Below, piece after piece: positions 54,546 to 63,763 of a stretch of DNA of 64,000 nt. The notes under the pieces were generated by a model that did not search any database, was not told the DNA's origin, and was given only the letters and a program-made list of their open reading frames with translations. Position 1 is the first letter of the stretch; each line of letters starts with the position of its first letter. A program made the position numbers and the translations under genes. The stretch is from Alteromonadaceae bacterium XY-R5 (lineage in GTDB: Bacteria > Pseudomonadota > Gammaproteobacteria > Enterobacterales > Alteromonadaceae), in NCBI GenBank assembly GCA_001660395.1, contig LXWE01000007.1, positions 62,001 to 126,000 of the forward strand, read 5' to 3'.

Positions 54546-54974
54546 TCATTTAAAATTATTTTTCCACACATCTATTCTCTCTATACTTTTAGCATTAAAG
54601 GAGCGATATGCAGGGTGAGATTTGATATCACGAAGTAATATTCCAAATTCACTTGAATCATCACCAACCATATCAACGAATAATGTTGCTCTAGACATAT
54701 CAAGATCTTCTCTAACGAGAACTGCTAAAAAATAATCAAGCCTTTCGATAGTAGATTTATTTTTAACATGTGTCTTATACTCATTCAGCATTTCGTTCTC
54801 CCAATAAGCGCCTGTGAAGTTGCTGCGATACATTGCAATATATGTGGCTTTGATACTTTGATGAACTCCCTTAGCATAAGGCGCGACGAGATTATTCAAA
54901 TGCCAATAGGCTATGGTTCCAACTAATAAGATAATTGAAAGTGCTAGTACCACTATTCTTTTGATAATACTCAT
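54546..54974 (-). CDS. Probable immunity protein for the RHS toxin (142 aa)
   Basis: Starts one base after the RHS stop. N-terminal transmembrane anchor (IVVLALSIILLVGTIAYW, about residues 7-24) then a soluble domain that would lie in the periplasm (AYWENEMLNEYKTHVKNKST). A membrane-anchored periplasmic immunity protein fits a toxin that attacks peptidoglycan. Identification rests on position and topology, with no sequence family recognised. Confidence 0.65.
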   Translation of the reverse strand: MSIIKRIVVLALSIILLVGTIAYWHLNNLVAPYAKGVHQSIKATYIAMYRSNFTGAYWENEMLNEYKTHVKNKSTIERLDYFLAVLVREDLDMSRATLFVDMVGDDSSEFGILLRDIKSHPAYRSFNAKSIERIDVWKNNFK

Positions 54975-54975
54975 A

Positions 54976-57900
54976 CTATTTAACCGTTAGCGTTCCGTAT
55001 TGCGTGATATTCTCTGTTGGGTTCCAAAAGTGAGGCCCTTTTATAAACTGAGTTTGCTGTGTTTTTGTGCCTTTCAATAGTTTATCTAATTTCGACCACT
55101 GGTCTTTCGAAGTGATAGTTGCACATCCATAGCTAGTAGAACCATAATGTAGCCTAGCACCGCTTCTGTCATTACCGTTGTCATCGAAATAATCATCAAT
55201 TCTGCTGTCATTTTTGAGTAGGCCATACCAGTCAGGATGTTCAGGTCTAAAATTTGGATTATCCGTAATTAAATACGTCCCCTTAGACGCTGCTAAATAA
55301 GGGCTGGTATTTGGCTGAACTATTGTTCCATCACCTAATACTTGACCACCCGTAAACGCTTGCATACTTAAAGATTGGCCTGTATCTCTGTCTACAGCGG
55401 TCAATGTATTTGTACCGGTGTTTAGTACAATATCAACCTCTAAGCCAAGTCTATCAGTATATGAAACTGGGTTTTGAAGCACATACCCATAAGTATTAAT
55501 CCCACCAGCTAAACCAATCGGGTCAGCCTGAATGTAGCGTCCCAATTCAGGATCGTAATCCCTAAAGTAGTTGTAATAGAAACTACTTTCATCATCGAAG
55601 TATTGCCCAGGGAAACGCGCGGTCACGTTATCCTGTAACAAGTCTGTTGTAATGAGGAAATTACCAAACGGAGTGTAGGTTCCCTTCCATACTATATTTC
55701 CCTGATCATTAGTTAGGGCAAGTGGTGCATCCACTTGGTTTGTATGTACATAATAGAGTTCCCCACCCATTTTCAAGGCCAAACGCTGGCCATTTAAGTA
55801 AATGTATTCTTTTGAGAAACTGCCATCTAAATTGGATTCAGCGAGTAATTGACCTGAAACATCATAGTGAAAAACCTTAGTGCTTGAGGCGCTGTGTTTT
55901 AAGACACGTCGTCCCGTATCATCATAGATGTAGCTGTAGTTGCCTGAGTCGACGGATACGTCACTCAAACGGTTGGCGTCATTGTAGGTGAACGAATCGC
56001 TGTTTCGCGTGATGAGGTTGCCATTCGCGTCATATGAAAAGGTGTTAGATGCCGTCGACGTTAATTTGTTGGACGTATAAGTGTAGTTATCAAGTTCACC
56101 ATTAGTCGTTTTAGACAGGCGATTGCCGATAGCGTCATATTCGAAGTCGAGTACACCATAACTACCCGTTGCATCCGTTAGTCTTGATAGGGCATCGTAC
56201 CCTAGGATTTCACTTTCTGTCGGAGCCAGAATGTTGGTAACTGAATCAATGTTTCCGAGGGCATCATAGCTAAATTCTCGTTCATCAATTCCCGTTGTCA
56301 CTTTAGACACTAGCTGGTAGTTCTGATTAAAGGACTGGCTCAGTGCTTTACCATTACCGTATGTCAACGACGTCATCGGGCCAAATGGCAAGTAAGTAAT
56401 ATCCGATGCCAACGTTTGTGTCATCTGTTGGCCGCTTTCGTCTATGAACACAGCGTTTACCGCAATAACGTTCCCGTTATCATAGGTATAGGAAATCACC
56501 ATGCCACTCGGATAGGTTATACTGATTAATAGACCATTCGCATACTCATAGTGAGTAGATGAAAGCAAACTGTCATTTTCGTAGCTATAGATCGTATTTA
56601 CATCTGTCAGAAGGCCATTTTCTGAATAGTAATAGTCGTAACTTATGCCATTTGCTGAAGATGATGTAAGCCGACCAATACCATAGCGATTTTCTTCAGC
56701 TTGGTCGTAGGTATAGCTTACATTTTCGGTGGTGTCTGGATAGCTGGTTGAAACAAGTCGGTTAAGTTCGTCATACGTGTAACTTGCGATAATTCCTCTG
56801 GCATCTGTTTTCGTCGCAAGATTTCCAGCTAAATCATAGGTAAGAGTTGTTGTGCCAGTGTCTTTACTTACCAGCTTAGTCACTTCTCCATATCCATTAT
56901 AGGTATAGCTGGTTGTGTTACCGTTCTGGTCTGTAACCGAAGTGATATTATCCAGATAGTCATAAACCAGGCTTAATTCCCCGTCTAGGGCATCGGTTAC
57001 CTTGGTCACTCGACCAACTGCATCCATAACCTTGCTAGTTTCATTTTGCAGCGGGTCTATCGATTTGACCGGATTACTCACAATGTCGTACTCAACGGTC
57101 GTTGTATGTGTCGATGCGTTTGTTGAAGTGACTAAGCGGTCAAGGCTATCGTATGTTTGCGTGAGAGAATAAAGAACCGACTGCGCTTCATCCGAAATGG
57201 TTGTTAATGTCTGATTACCATAATTATCCAGCGTAAACTCGAGTCTGTCTCCGTTTGCATCGACAATGGCGACCAGGCGGTTGTCATCGTCATATTGATA
57301 AGTCAGAACTACACTACCGTCACTGGTAGCGACAAGATTGCCTTCATTGTCATAATCAAAACTGATGGTTAAATTTCCTTGCGATTTTGAAAGCACACGC
57401 CCTCTTGCATCGTAGGAGAAGGTTGTCACCACATTGTTTTCATCAGTGAGTTGCAGTAATCGTCCATTGGCATCGTATTCATCAAATGTAACTACATGCC
57501 CAAGAGCATTGGTTACGGTTTCTAAATCGCCATTGTCGTAATAAGTGAAGGACGTAATATCCGATACATCTGTACGAGACCCATCTATGGTATGCAGCAA
57601 ACCGTTATCATAATAGGTATAAGTAGTAACCCTACTGGTTCCATTTGCTGTTACCGTCTCAGTCAATAGTTCGGCGTTATCACCATAGGTATAGTTAGTG
57701 ACTCTGAGAACTTCGTTTACTTGTGTTGGAATTGGGTAAAGCGAATGCGAAGTATACGACGTTTTACGTTTGTAATTATAAGTGGATACGTAACCTTCAT
57801 AGGTATTACCTGGTAACCCTCTAGATGAGGTTTCATATAGAGTCTTAGAACCGTCTGCGCCTGTTTTAATATATAAACTACCGTACGTCGGATGATAGGT

Positions 57901-59532
57901 GAAAAATTCCTCACCTTTGGTTCCATCACTCGAGCACGTATTGCCAATAACAGATGTTAACTGTCCATCAGTATAATTAAGGAGTTTTTCATAGCCATTG
58001 CCCTTTGTGACTATTGTTGTTCCTTCTCCATACTCAAAGTAAGTAGCGTCGTGATTATCTAGATGACTACTTTCAATTACTCTGCCCTCAGCATCGTACG
58101 TCCAGGAGGCAAACATGATGCCTGCAGAATTAACCTTGCCCGTTAGAGCAAGCGGGAAGTTATTATCTTCATAAAGATAGCCAATTGATGGATTATTTAG
58201 GCTATCTTCGTCGCCATCGGGGTAAATTACCTTCGACAAATTGCCGTGGTTATCATAGGTATAAAGAACAGACAGTCCATCTGGTTGAACAAGCTCTGAT
58301 AGGCGTCCTAATTCGTCATATTCTAAACTAAGAGTCCGACCTGCTGAGTCGGTAATACCAGATAGCAAACTATTCTCGTCATACGTCAGAGTTTGTTTGT
58401 GTCCTGCTCTGTCCTCAACGGCTCTTAATAAACCATTAATATCAAAGGTTTGTTTAACACCGGTTGCCGTATAATAGTACCAGTATTCATCATCAGATAT
58501 ATTTGCTAAGGAAAGTGCATCTTTTCCGTTTTGTCGAGCTTTATAGATGCTACCGGATACATAGAAAGCTCGTTTTCTCCCATCACTTGTCAGCACCAAT
58601 ACCTGAGCGTTTGAAGTGCCGTCGATGTACAAGTGATCGGTATAAGAATGCTGCCATTGCCAAAGCCCAGCGATAGAGGATGATGCATTTGCTCCTGATA
58701 CATTCCAACCGTAACTTTTACGTACATTTTCATAATTATCAGGTTGAGTATAAGTTGTGTAGGATGTAGCTCCTATTGCCATTGAGTTGTTTTTAGGAGC
58801 TTGCGGCGCTCGAAAGCTTCGATAATTTCTTTGAAATACAATAGGGAAAACTCCACCTCCAATATAATCAGGCACCTCTAGTTGTCTTTTTTCACCATTC
58901 TTGGAGAAAACCGGATTACCATCTTGTTCACTACAAGATTCCTCCTCTTGTTTGTTTAATTTTTCAACACAAATACCTAAAGCTTTATCTAATTCTTGAT
59001 TTATTGGACATTTAGTAACACAAGCATTCGCTTCATCACTCCATTTATATGGGTCAAGGCAGCGCTGACAGTAAGAATCTGTGAAATCTACTTCATAAGT
59101 ATAAGTAGGACCCGGATCTGCCGCACTTATATAAAATGGTTTAGCTGTTTCACGATAAGAAGATTTAGGTCCTTTGTATGTGTAATGCGGAGGACATTGT
59201 GCGTAAAGCTTTGGGTAGGAAAATATAGAACTACCTGTTGGTTTATAACAGTCACCATTGTCATCTTGACTATACGCTCCGCAACTCCATTGGTTAGTCT
59301 GCCCTCCCGAATTCACGAAAGTAGGACAATCTCCAGCTCTTTCATCAACCCCCCGCCTACCTCTTATTCCTTCACAAAAGCCCATTATGTCGCTCGTTCC
59401 AGGAGAAAAAACACTAGCCGGATCATTAGGAAAGTCAGCTATACCAATTACTGCACTAGTTATTTCATCGTCTGCTAATGAGAGGGGGCTGAACAATAGG
59501 ATGGTTAACAGAAGAAGTTTTCGGCTTAGCAT
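54976..59532 (-). CDS. rhs-like: Sec-exported RHS-repeat polymorphic toxin with L,D-transpeptidase-like tip
   Basis: 1518 aa. Sec signal peptide LLLLTILLFSPLSLA. A Cys-rich region (about 30-200) precedes the DUF6531-type PVFSKNGEKRQ and FPIVFQRNYRSF. YD repeats (YTYDNHGNLSKV and many more) fill about 350-1290. The core ends with RFPGQYFDDES, YNYFRDYDPELGRYIQADPI, GLAGGINTYGYVLQNPVSY and TDRLGL, after which the variable tip starts. The tip of about 150 aa contains KGTYLITDNPNF and RLHYGSTSYGCATI, a His-x(2)-Ser...Gly-Cys arrangement like YkuD/DUF2778 transpeptidases. Toxin activity on cell wall is predicted. Confidence 0.85.
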   Translation of the reverse strand: MLSRKLLLLTILLFSPLSLADDEITSAVIGIADFPNDPASVFSPGTSDIMGFCEGIRGRRGVDERAGDCPTFVNSGGQTNQWSCGAYSQDDNGDCYKPTGSSIFSYPKLYAQCPPHYTYKGPKSSYRETAKPFYISAADPGPTYTYEVDFTDSYCQRCLDPYKWSDEANACVTKCPINQELDKALGICVEKLNKQEEESCSEQDGNPVFSKNGEKRQLEVPDYIGGGVFPIVFQRNYRSFRAPQAPKNNSMAIGATSYTTYTQPDNYENVRKSYGWNVSGANASSSIAGLWQWQHSYTDHLYIDGTSNAQVLVLTSDGRKRAFYVSGSIYKARQNGKDALSLANISDDEYWYYYTATGVKQTFDINGLLRAVEDRAGHKQTLTYDENSLLSGITDSAGRTLSLEYDELGRLSELVQPDGLSVLYTYDNHGNLSKVIYPDGDEDSLNNPSIGYLYEDNNFPLALTGKVNSAGIMFASWTYDAEGRVIESSHLDNHDATYFEYGEGTTIVTKGNGYEKLLNYTDGQLTSVIGNTCSSDGTKGEEFFTYHPTYGSLYIKTGADGSKTLYETSSRGLPGNTYEGYVSTYNYKRKTSYTSHSLYPIPTQVNEVLRVTNYTYGDNAELLTETVTANGTSRVTTYTYYDNGLLHTIDGSRTDVSDITSFTYYDNGDLETVTNALGHVVTFDEYDANGRLLQLTDENNVVTTFSYDARGRVLSKSQGNLTISFDYDNEGNLVATSDGSVVLTYQYDDDNRLVAIVDANGDRLEFTLDNYGNQTLTTISDEAQSVLYSLTQTYDSLDRLVTSTNASTHTTTVEYDIVSNPVKSIDPLQNETSKVMDAVGRVTKVTDALDGELSLVYDYLDNITSVTDQNGNTTSYTYNGYGEVTKLVSKDTGTTTLTYDLAGNLATKTDARGIIASYTYDELNRLVSTSYPDTTENVSYTYDQAEENRYGIGRLTSSSANGISYDYYYSENGLLTDVNTIYSYENDSLLSSTHYEYANGLLISITYPSGMVISYTYDNGNVIAVNAVFIDESGQQMTQTLASDITYLPFGPMTSLTYGNGKALSQSFNQNYQLVSKVTTGIDEREFSYDALGNIDSVTNILAPTESEILGYDALSRLTDATGSYGVLDFEYDAIGNRLSKTTNGELDNYTYTSNKLTSTASNTFSYDANGNLITRNSDSFTYNDANRLSDVSVDSGNYSYIYDDTGRRVLKHSASSTKVFHYDVSGQLLAESNLDGSFSKEYIYLNGQRLALKMGGELYYVHTNQVDAPLALTNDQGNIVWKGTYTPFGNFLITTDLLQDNVTARFPGQYFDDESSFYYNYFRDYDPELGRYIQADPIGLAGGINTYGYVLQNPVSYTDRLGLEVDIVLNTGTNTLTAVDRDTGQSLSMQAFTGGQVLGDGTIVQPNTSPYLAASKGTYLITDNPNFRPEHPDWYGLLKNDSRIDDYFDDNGNDRSGARLHYGSTSYGCATITSKDQWSKLDKLLKGTKTQQTQFIKGPHFWNPTENITQYGTLTVK

Positions 59533-60126
59533 GTGGTTTCCTTTAAAGTCCTTTTTGGATTTAGAAACGTTACATGCCGGGTTCAGGCAATACCATTTGA
59601 ATAGGGTATTTTAAGTGATGGTTCTGTATATTTTTTTACACTTACATACTCTTTCGAAGGTTTAGATGCTTCACGTGATTAAGTTACTAAGCCCTAATCC
59701 AGTTAATCAAAATTGCTTAAGATTCGCGCTTTTGGGCAGCGAAATTTACAACATGCTCGGCATATCATTCAAAGCGAACTACGCTTTTTGCCTTACACTA
59801 GGTAAGGACTGACAAATCGCTTAGGAATCAATACAAACAGTTAGTGTACAAACTTTATTATACGGACACAGATAAATTCATAAGGCATAGGATCACGGCT
59901 TCGTGATGGCTGGAATTAGCATTTTACAGATGGATCCATAGTAAAGTGCAAAGGAGCTTTCGAATTTATTAGTTTGACAGATCTTGTTGGCATGCAGAAA
60001 TCGCTACGTGTGAGATTGAGGGTCGTGAAAAAATCAAAGTATCTGATGAATTATTTTATGAGTGACTTGAAGAAAGTTTAGAGTTGCTTCTGATATCAAC
60101 AAGCGTTAGCAAATAGGGTGTAAATA
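59533..60126. other. Intergenic region upstream of RHS gene
   Basis: About 590 bp without a gene. It contains a terminator-like hairpin at 59771, an ATCACG/CGTGAT hairpin near 59893, and near 60010-60110 a decayed frame (EGREKIKVSDELFYE). Confidence 0.4.
59771..59789 (+). terminator. Terminator-like hairpin AAAGCG/CGCTTTTT
   Basis: 6-bp stem, 5-nt loop, run of T. No gene directly upstream on the + strand is intact, so it may be left from a lost one. Confidence 0.5.
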
Positions 60127-60309
60127 GTGACTACAAGAAAAGAAAAATGCGCAATTGCGAAATCGCATCTTGCACTAGGAAATGAAGCGCTAGCTTTAGC
60201 GAAACTAGCGGGAACTTCGACAAAAACGGCGCAACGCATCGTACGGCAAGCTGAAATTGATGTTGAAAAATGGTGTGAGCATGAAGATAGATCTGAGAAG
60301 TCGGAATAG
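60127..60309 (+). CDS. Small helix-turn-helix-like protein (60 aa)
   Basis: GTG start. MTTRKEKCAIAKSHLALGNE then ALALAKLAGTSTKTAQRIVR, which resembles a helix-turn-helix, and an acidic tail. First of three closely spaced small genes ending at a terminator. Could be a small regulator. Confidence 0.5.
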   Translation: MTTRKEKCAIAKSHLALGNEALALAKLAGTSTKTAQRIVRQAEIDVEKWCEHEDRSEKSE

Positions 60310-60317
60310 GAAATAAG

Positions 60318-60467
60318 ATGCCTACATACAGCGTTGTTTTGCATAAAGGCAAAGAAAAGCGAGATGAAATACTGCCAGCAAAAAGTAAAAATGATGCAAA
60401 TGAAAAAGCCCAAGCAAAGTTCCCTGGGTGGCGAGTGGATACTTTAGCAACATTTAAAATGGGCTAG
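60318..60467 (+). CDS. Small hypothetical protein (49 aa)
   Basis: AGGAAATAAG precedes ATG 60318. MPTYSVVLHKGKEKRDEILP to RVDTLATFKMG. Beta-strand opening and basic Lys-rich middle. Family unknown. Confidence 0.45.
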   Translation: MPTYSVVLHKGKEKRDEILPAKSKNDANEKAQAKFPGWRVDTLATFKMG

Positions 60468-60479
60468 AAGGAATCAGTT

Positions 60480-60575
60480 ATGCGCTTCGCAATTTTAGAT
60501 AGAAATCGTATTGAGGCTTCTCCTAAACAGAAGGCTAATTGCCCGGGTTGTGGAACGGAAGTGGTTGGTAGTTAA
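60480..60575 (+). CDS. 31-aa CPGCG-containing peptide, like a CoiA-type N-terminus
   Basis: AAGGAATCAG precedes the ATG. MRFAILDRNRIEASPKQKAN then CPGCGTEVVGS. The pattern equals the beginning of competence CoiA-like or related plasmid proteins, stopping after one Cys pair. Either an intact microprotein or a truncated relic; the good ribosome site and following terminator support expression. Confidence 0.45.
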   Translation: MRFAILDRNRIEASPKQKANCPGCGTEVVGS

Positions 60576-60579
60576 CATT

Positions 60580-60605
60580 GAGCCGGGACGGGCTCATTTT
60601 TTTTC
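60580..60605 (+). terminator. Rho-independent terminator
   Basis: GAGCC, GGGACG, GGCTC then ATTTTTTTT. Closes the three-gene unit 60127-60575. Confidence 0.8.
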
Positions 60606-60613
60606 TTCAAAAT

Positions 60614-61084
60614 TTACGTTCTTATGATCCTAACTAGCAGGATGGAAAGATTGTTAGGATCATCATCTTCTGTTTCTCCGTTCCTACTCTCGCTGATAAA
60701 CCATCCATCTTGTATCCATTCCTGAAACTGCTCATCCAGTGCGTCAGAATGGGCTTGCTGGGCATAGTCTAGTCTGATTATGTAGTCCTCATGTCCTGTT
60801 TCCCCATCCACACGGGGCCAATTGAAGTAGGTTCTTTGAATTGAGTAACGAATGACCGGTGCATCTTCTTTGGCCTTATTTTTAAGGGCCTCTTGCCTTT
60901 TGGATACGGAATCTGAAAGCGTCTGAATATTACTCAATGCGGTCTCAGATTGTTGCATGCGCGAATTAATGATGGACCTTGCTCTTTGTATTTTTTCTTC
61001 GAGCGACTGGGCATGGACGCAGCACGAAATCACGCCAACAAGCATAGTTATACACGATACAGAAAGAGTATTTTTTCTTTGCAT
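60614..61084 (-). CDS. Secreted coiled-coil protein (156 aa)
   Basis: Signal peptide (SVSCITMLVGVISCCVHAQ) followed by a coiled-coil-like helix (LEEKIQRARSIINSRMQQSE, SNIQTLSDSVSKRQEALKNK) and a C-terminal domain with RTYFNWPRVDGETGHEDYII. No family. Converges on the three small genes. Confidence 0.6.
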   Translation of the reverse strand: MQRKNTLSVSCITMLVGVISCCVHAQSLEEKIQRARSIINSRMQQSETALSNIQTLSDSVSKRQEALKNKAKEDAPVIRYSIQRTYFNWPRVDGETGHEDYIIRLDYAQQAHSDALDEQFQEWIQDGWFISESRNGETEDDDPNNLSILLVRIIRT

Positions 61085-61242
61085 GAGGAAATCCGGATAA
61101 GAAGAGAAGTGCGTTATTTGCGCTGATTATATGAACGCTACGACCCGTATTCAGCCGCTAACTTAGACTTAATCCAGTTTGTTGATGAAATAGTTTGAAC
61201 CGTATGACAGATTTTATTTTTTATTTGAATGAAGGGTTTTAC

Positions 61243-61755
61243 GTGAAAACAGCAATTCAACCAGTAGTAATTTGCCTAACTCTTACATTATGCGCATGCG
61301 CCAGCACAGATAACACCGTCACTATTGACGGCAAGGTGTATCAAAAAGATGGGGCCGGTGTCGTTCATATGACCAAGAGTGATTTGAAAACGATTAGCCA
61401 GTCAGGCGAAGCGACTTATGTTGATGGCCCTTTGAGTGATGTTCGACTGAGTGCAGATGAATATGCTCTAGTGAAAAAGAACCAAGAGGCTATGTTTTCT
61501 CTGGTTGGTAAAGCTAACCCTGATGCTGCGGTAACATTTCTCGTAAAAGAAGGGTCACTTAAAGCAAATATTGACCGGCTCGTCCATGAAAATGGATGGG
61601 TAGATAGTTATTACGATGGTGCTGACATGTTCATCGATAATGCATCCATCATCACTGCGCCGGACGTACCGTTTGCATTAATGAAGCTGTTAGATGGCTT
61701 CAAGGTATATCCGTGTATTGATGAAGCTGACAAAGTAATCACTGTGATTGAGTGA
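61243..61755 (+). CDS. Lipoprotein with TcpQ/PilL-like C-terminal domain (170 aa)
   Basis: GTG 61243 with GAAGGG upstream is preferred to TTG 61195. MKTAIQPVVICLTLTLCACAS carries lipobox LCAC. The C-terminal part (KEGSLKANIDRLVHENGW then SIITAPDVPFALMKLLDGFK) is of the type seen in TcpQ/PilL proteins of type IV pili and conjugative elements. That similarity is a pattern match by eye. The next genes follow closely. Confidence 0.6.
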   Translation: MKTAIQPVVICLTLTLCACASTDNTVTIDGKVYQKDGAGVVHMTKSDLKTISQSGEATYVDGPLSDVRLSADEYALVKKNQEAMFSLVGKANPDAAVTFLVKEGSLKANIDRLVHENGWVDSYYDGADMFIDNASIITAPDVPFALMKLLDGFKVYPCIDEADKVITVIE

Positions 61756-61809
61756 TAGCCTCGCTTAATAAAGAAGCGCTAATTATATAAGGGATTGATG
61801 GGGGGCAGC

Positions 61810-63033
61810 ATGTTTGTGATTAAGCATTTCGAGCCAGGTGGCTTTGTGGAAAAAGTTCGGCAGCTTACCAAAGAAGAGCAGTCTTTGCTTTTTACTGCGT
61901 CGAAAGAGCAACAAGAACTGCTTCAGCATCTGTATGGACGTTGGATATATTGCGATTGCCCAAGCCCGGTCACGATTAGGCGGATCACCCGTTCAAACCA
62001 ATATCACCTTGCTAAAATTCATGGCCGTCCTCCACATGTCCCAACATGTCCGTTTTACTCAATCGTAGATGGTGAACAGGCTGGATCTGAAGGCAACTTA
62101 TCGGCGAATAACACTAGCTATTCTTTTAGCCAGCATGTGAATGATTCTAACACCATCACAGGTGCTTATGATTCGCCTAACTCAACGCGTGTGGGGAGAA
62201 CGGACAAGCTGTATACACTGGTCGCAAATTTGTTTGATAGTGCCGGTGTGAATCGAATCTCATTATCTAACCCCCCTGAGTTTGTCTCTCAGGTGAAAGG
62301 TCTTCGAAAAGCGGCCATAAAGTATTCTCTAGGAAGCAAGCCGCTCCGAGATTATATCTTCTTTGGAATGGGGAGCTTCAAAGAAGCATACACTTCATTG
62401 AAGGAAAGGGAAAAGCTATGGGGAGGGCGCCATAAGCCTCAAGCTATATTGCTCGCTCATGTTGAAGCGGTAACGCACGATGACAGTGGATGGACAATCA
62501 AAGTAAAAGAGGATTGGGCTATCAAGCTAACAAAGCAGGCGAGAGTAACCCGGCTGAATGGTCTGTTTTCGCTTACCAAGGGTCCTTTGCTAGCTGCCTG
62601 TGTAATCAGCGACATTAATACCGATAAAAAACAGCCAAGCAAGTATGGAATTTCTCGGTGTTTCATCTCCCCACTGGTCAACTCGAAGGGGTTCATGATT
62701 GTTGATAGTGACCTGGAAAGGACCGCGGCAAAAGTTGCTACCAGACACATTTTAACCAATCAATCCTCGGCCATTCTGGAAAAACCTCTTCTGCCAGTAA
62801 TGGTTGAGGGAACTCCTGTATTGCCTGATTTTTTGATCAAAAAGAATGGCGTTACTGAGGTAGTGGAAGTGATGGGTAAATGGGACGATCCAATTTACCA
62901 ATCTCGAAAGAACAATACGCTTCCTCTAATGTTGTCGTTATTCGGCACTGTTAGTTGTGTAGGAAAAGAAACTTCAAAAGACCAGGACGCATACTACGCA
63001 GAATGTAATCGCTTGTTCGCTTCTAAAATATGA
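61810..63033 (+). CDS. DUF1173-like protein with Cys/His cluster and nuclease-like C-terminus
   Basis: About 407 aa from ATG 61810 with GGGGGG just upstream; 61798 is an alternative. RWIYCDCPSPVTIRRITRSN, HLAKIHGRPPHVPTCPFY gives a Cys-x-Cys, His, Cys cluster that may bind zinc. The central part has KAAIKYSLGSKPLRDYIFFG. The C-terminal LPDFLIKKNGVTEVVEVMGK then YQSRK has D...E-x-M-G and Lys spaced like a PD-(D/E)XK nuclease. The family resembles DUF1173 found on plasmids. Function not established. Confidence 0.6.
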   Translation: MFVIKHFEPGGFVEKVRQLTKEEQSLLFTASKEQQELLQHLYGRWIYCDCPSPVTIRRITRSNQYHLAKIHGRPPHVPTCPFYSIVDGEQAGSEGNLSANNTSYSFSQHVNDSNTITGAYDSPNSTRVGRTDKLYTLVANLFDSAGVNRISLSNPPEFVSQVKGLRKAAIKYSLGSKPLRDYIFFGMGSFKEAYTSLKEREKLWGGRHKPQAILLAHVEAVTHDDSGWTIKVKEDWAIKLTKQARVTRLNGLFSLTKGPLLAACVISDINTDKKQPSKYGISRCFISPLVNSKGFMIVDSDLERTAAKVATRHILTNQSSAILEKPLLPVMVEGTPVLPDFLIKKNGVTEVVEVMGKWDDPIYQSRKNNTLPLMLSLFGTVSCVGKETSKDQDAYYAECNRLFASKI

Positions 63034-63040
63034 GGATTGA

Positions 63041-63610
63041 ATGCTAAGTAGAAAATTAAAATTGACGTCCGTAGCTTGCCTGCTGGTGGCAGGAATAGCT
63101 GCAACGATGGTACAAGCTGGTTTACATACGCAGAAGCTGGCAGCCTGTCAGATGTATTCAACTGCGCAGGCTCTGCATGGAAAGTATGAATTTATCAAAC
63201 AGCATTATGGTTCGCCAGAGCACTTCTATCAGGCGATTAACCAAGTGCTTATCCAAGATGGGTACACGGCGTTGGAATTGTTAGTGATGGATGCATCTGC
63301 AGTGGTCCAGGAGCAGCAGGAGAACTATGAGGCATTCAGCAAGCCCGTGCTACCAGACATCATTCATGAGCATAAAACGACATATGGAGCCCATGGAAGT
63401 TATACGGTGGGAGGGTATCAATTGACCGCGTTTGAACAGCATGAGGACGCAACTAAGGTGGTATTCGCAGATGTATCCTTAAGCACTGTTACCGCACTGG
63501 AAGAGCTATTTGACCATAGAGCATTTTCAACTGAGGGCGGAGAGAGAGGGGCGATTCGTTATAAGCTGACCGAACACGGATATCAGGTGTCGATCCTAAA
63601 TGCTGTATAG
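63041..63610 (+). CDS. Secreted hypothetical protein (189 aa)
   Basis: GAGGATTGA precedes ATG. Signal peptide (LTSVACLLVAGIAATMVQA). Mature part has KYEFIKQHYGSPEHFYQAIN, later TVGGYQLTAFEQHEDATKVV. Two bases after the ribosome site of the upstream gene end; likely same operon as the DUF1173-like gene. Function unknown. Confidence 0.6.
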   Translation: MLSRKLKLTSVACLLVAGIAATMVQAGLHTQKLAACQMYSTAQALHGKYEFIKQHYGSPEHFYQAINQVLIQDGYTALELLVMDASAVVQEQQENYEAFSKPVLPDIIHEHKTTYGAHGSYTVGGYQLTAFEQHEDATKVVFADVSLSTVTALEELFDHRAFSTEGGERGAIRYKLTEHGYQVSILNAV

Positions 63611-63763
63611 GTAATTTATAGACGTTGGATATCCCGTATCACAAGGCGTGGACCTTTGTTGCGCCTCAATTTGACCGTTTTCACTGCTTTGGCATGATTG
63701 CTGTCTTGATTATCCCGCTTTGCGCTCTGAATGGGACAAGGCGCCCTAACAAGGACAACTAAT

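Noticed and set aside
58996-59478. 160-aa forward frame opposite the RHS gene
   Set aside because: Shadow of the RHS gene; Arg/Thr/Ser-rich with no independent support.
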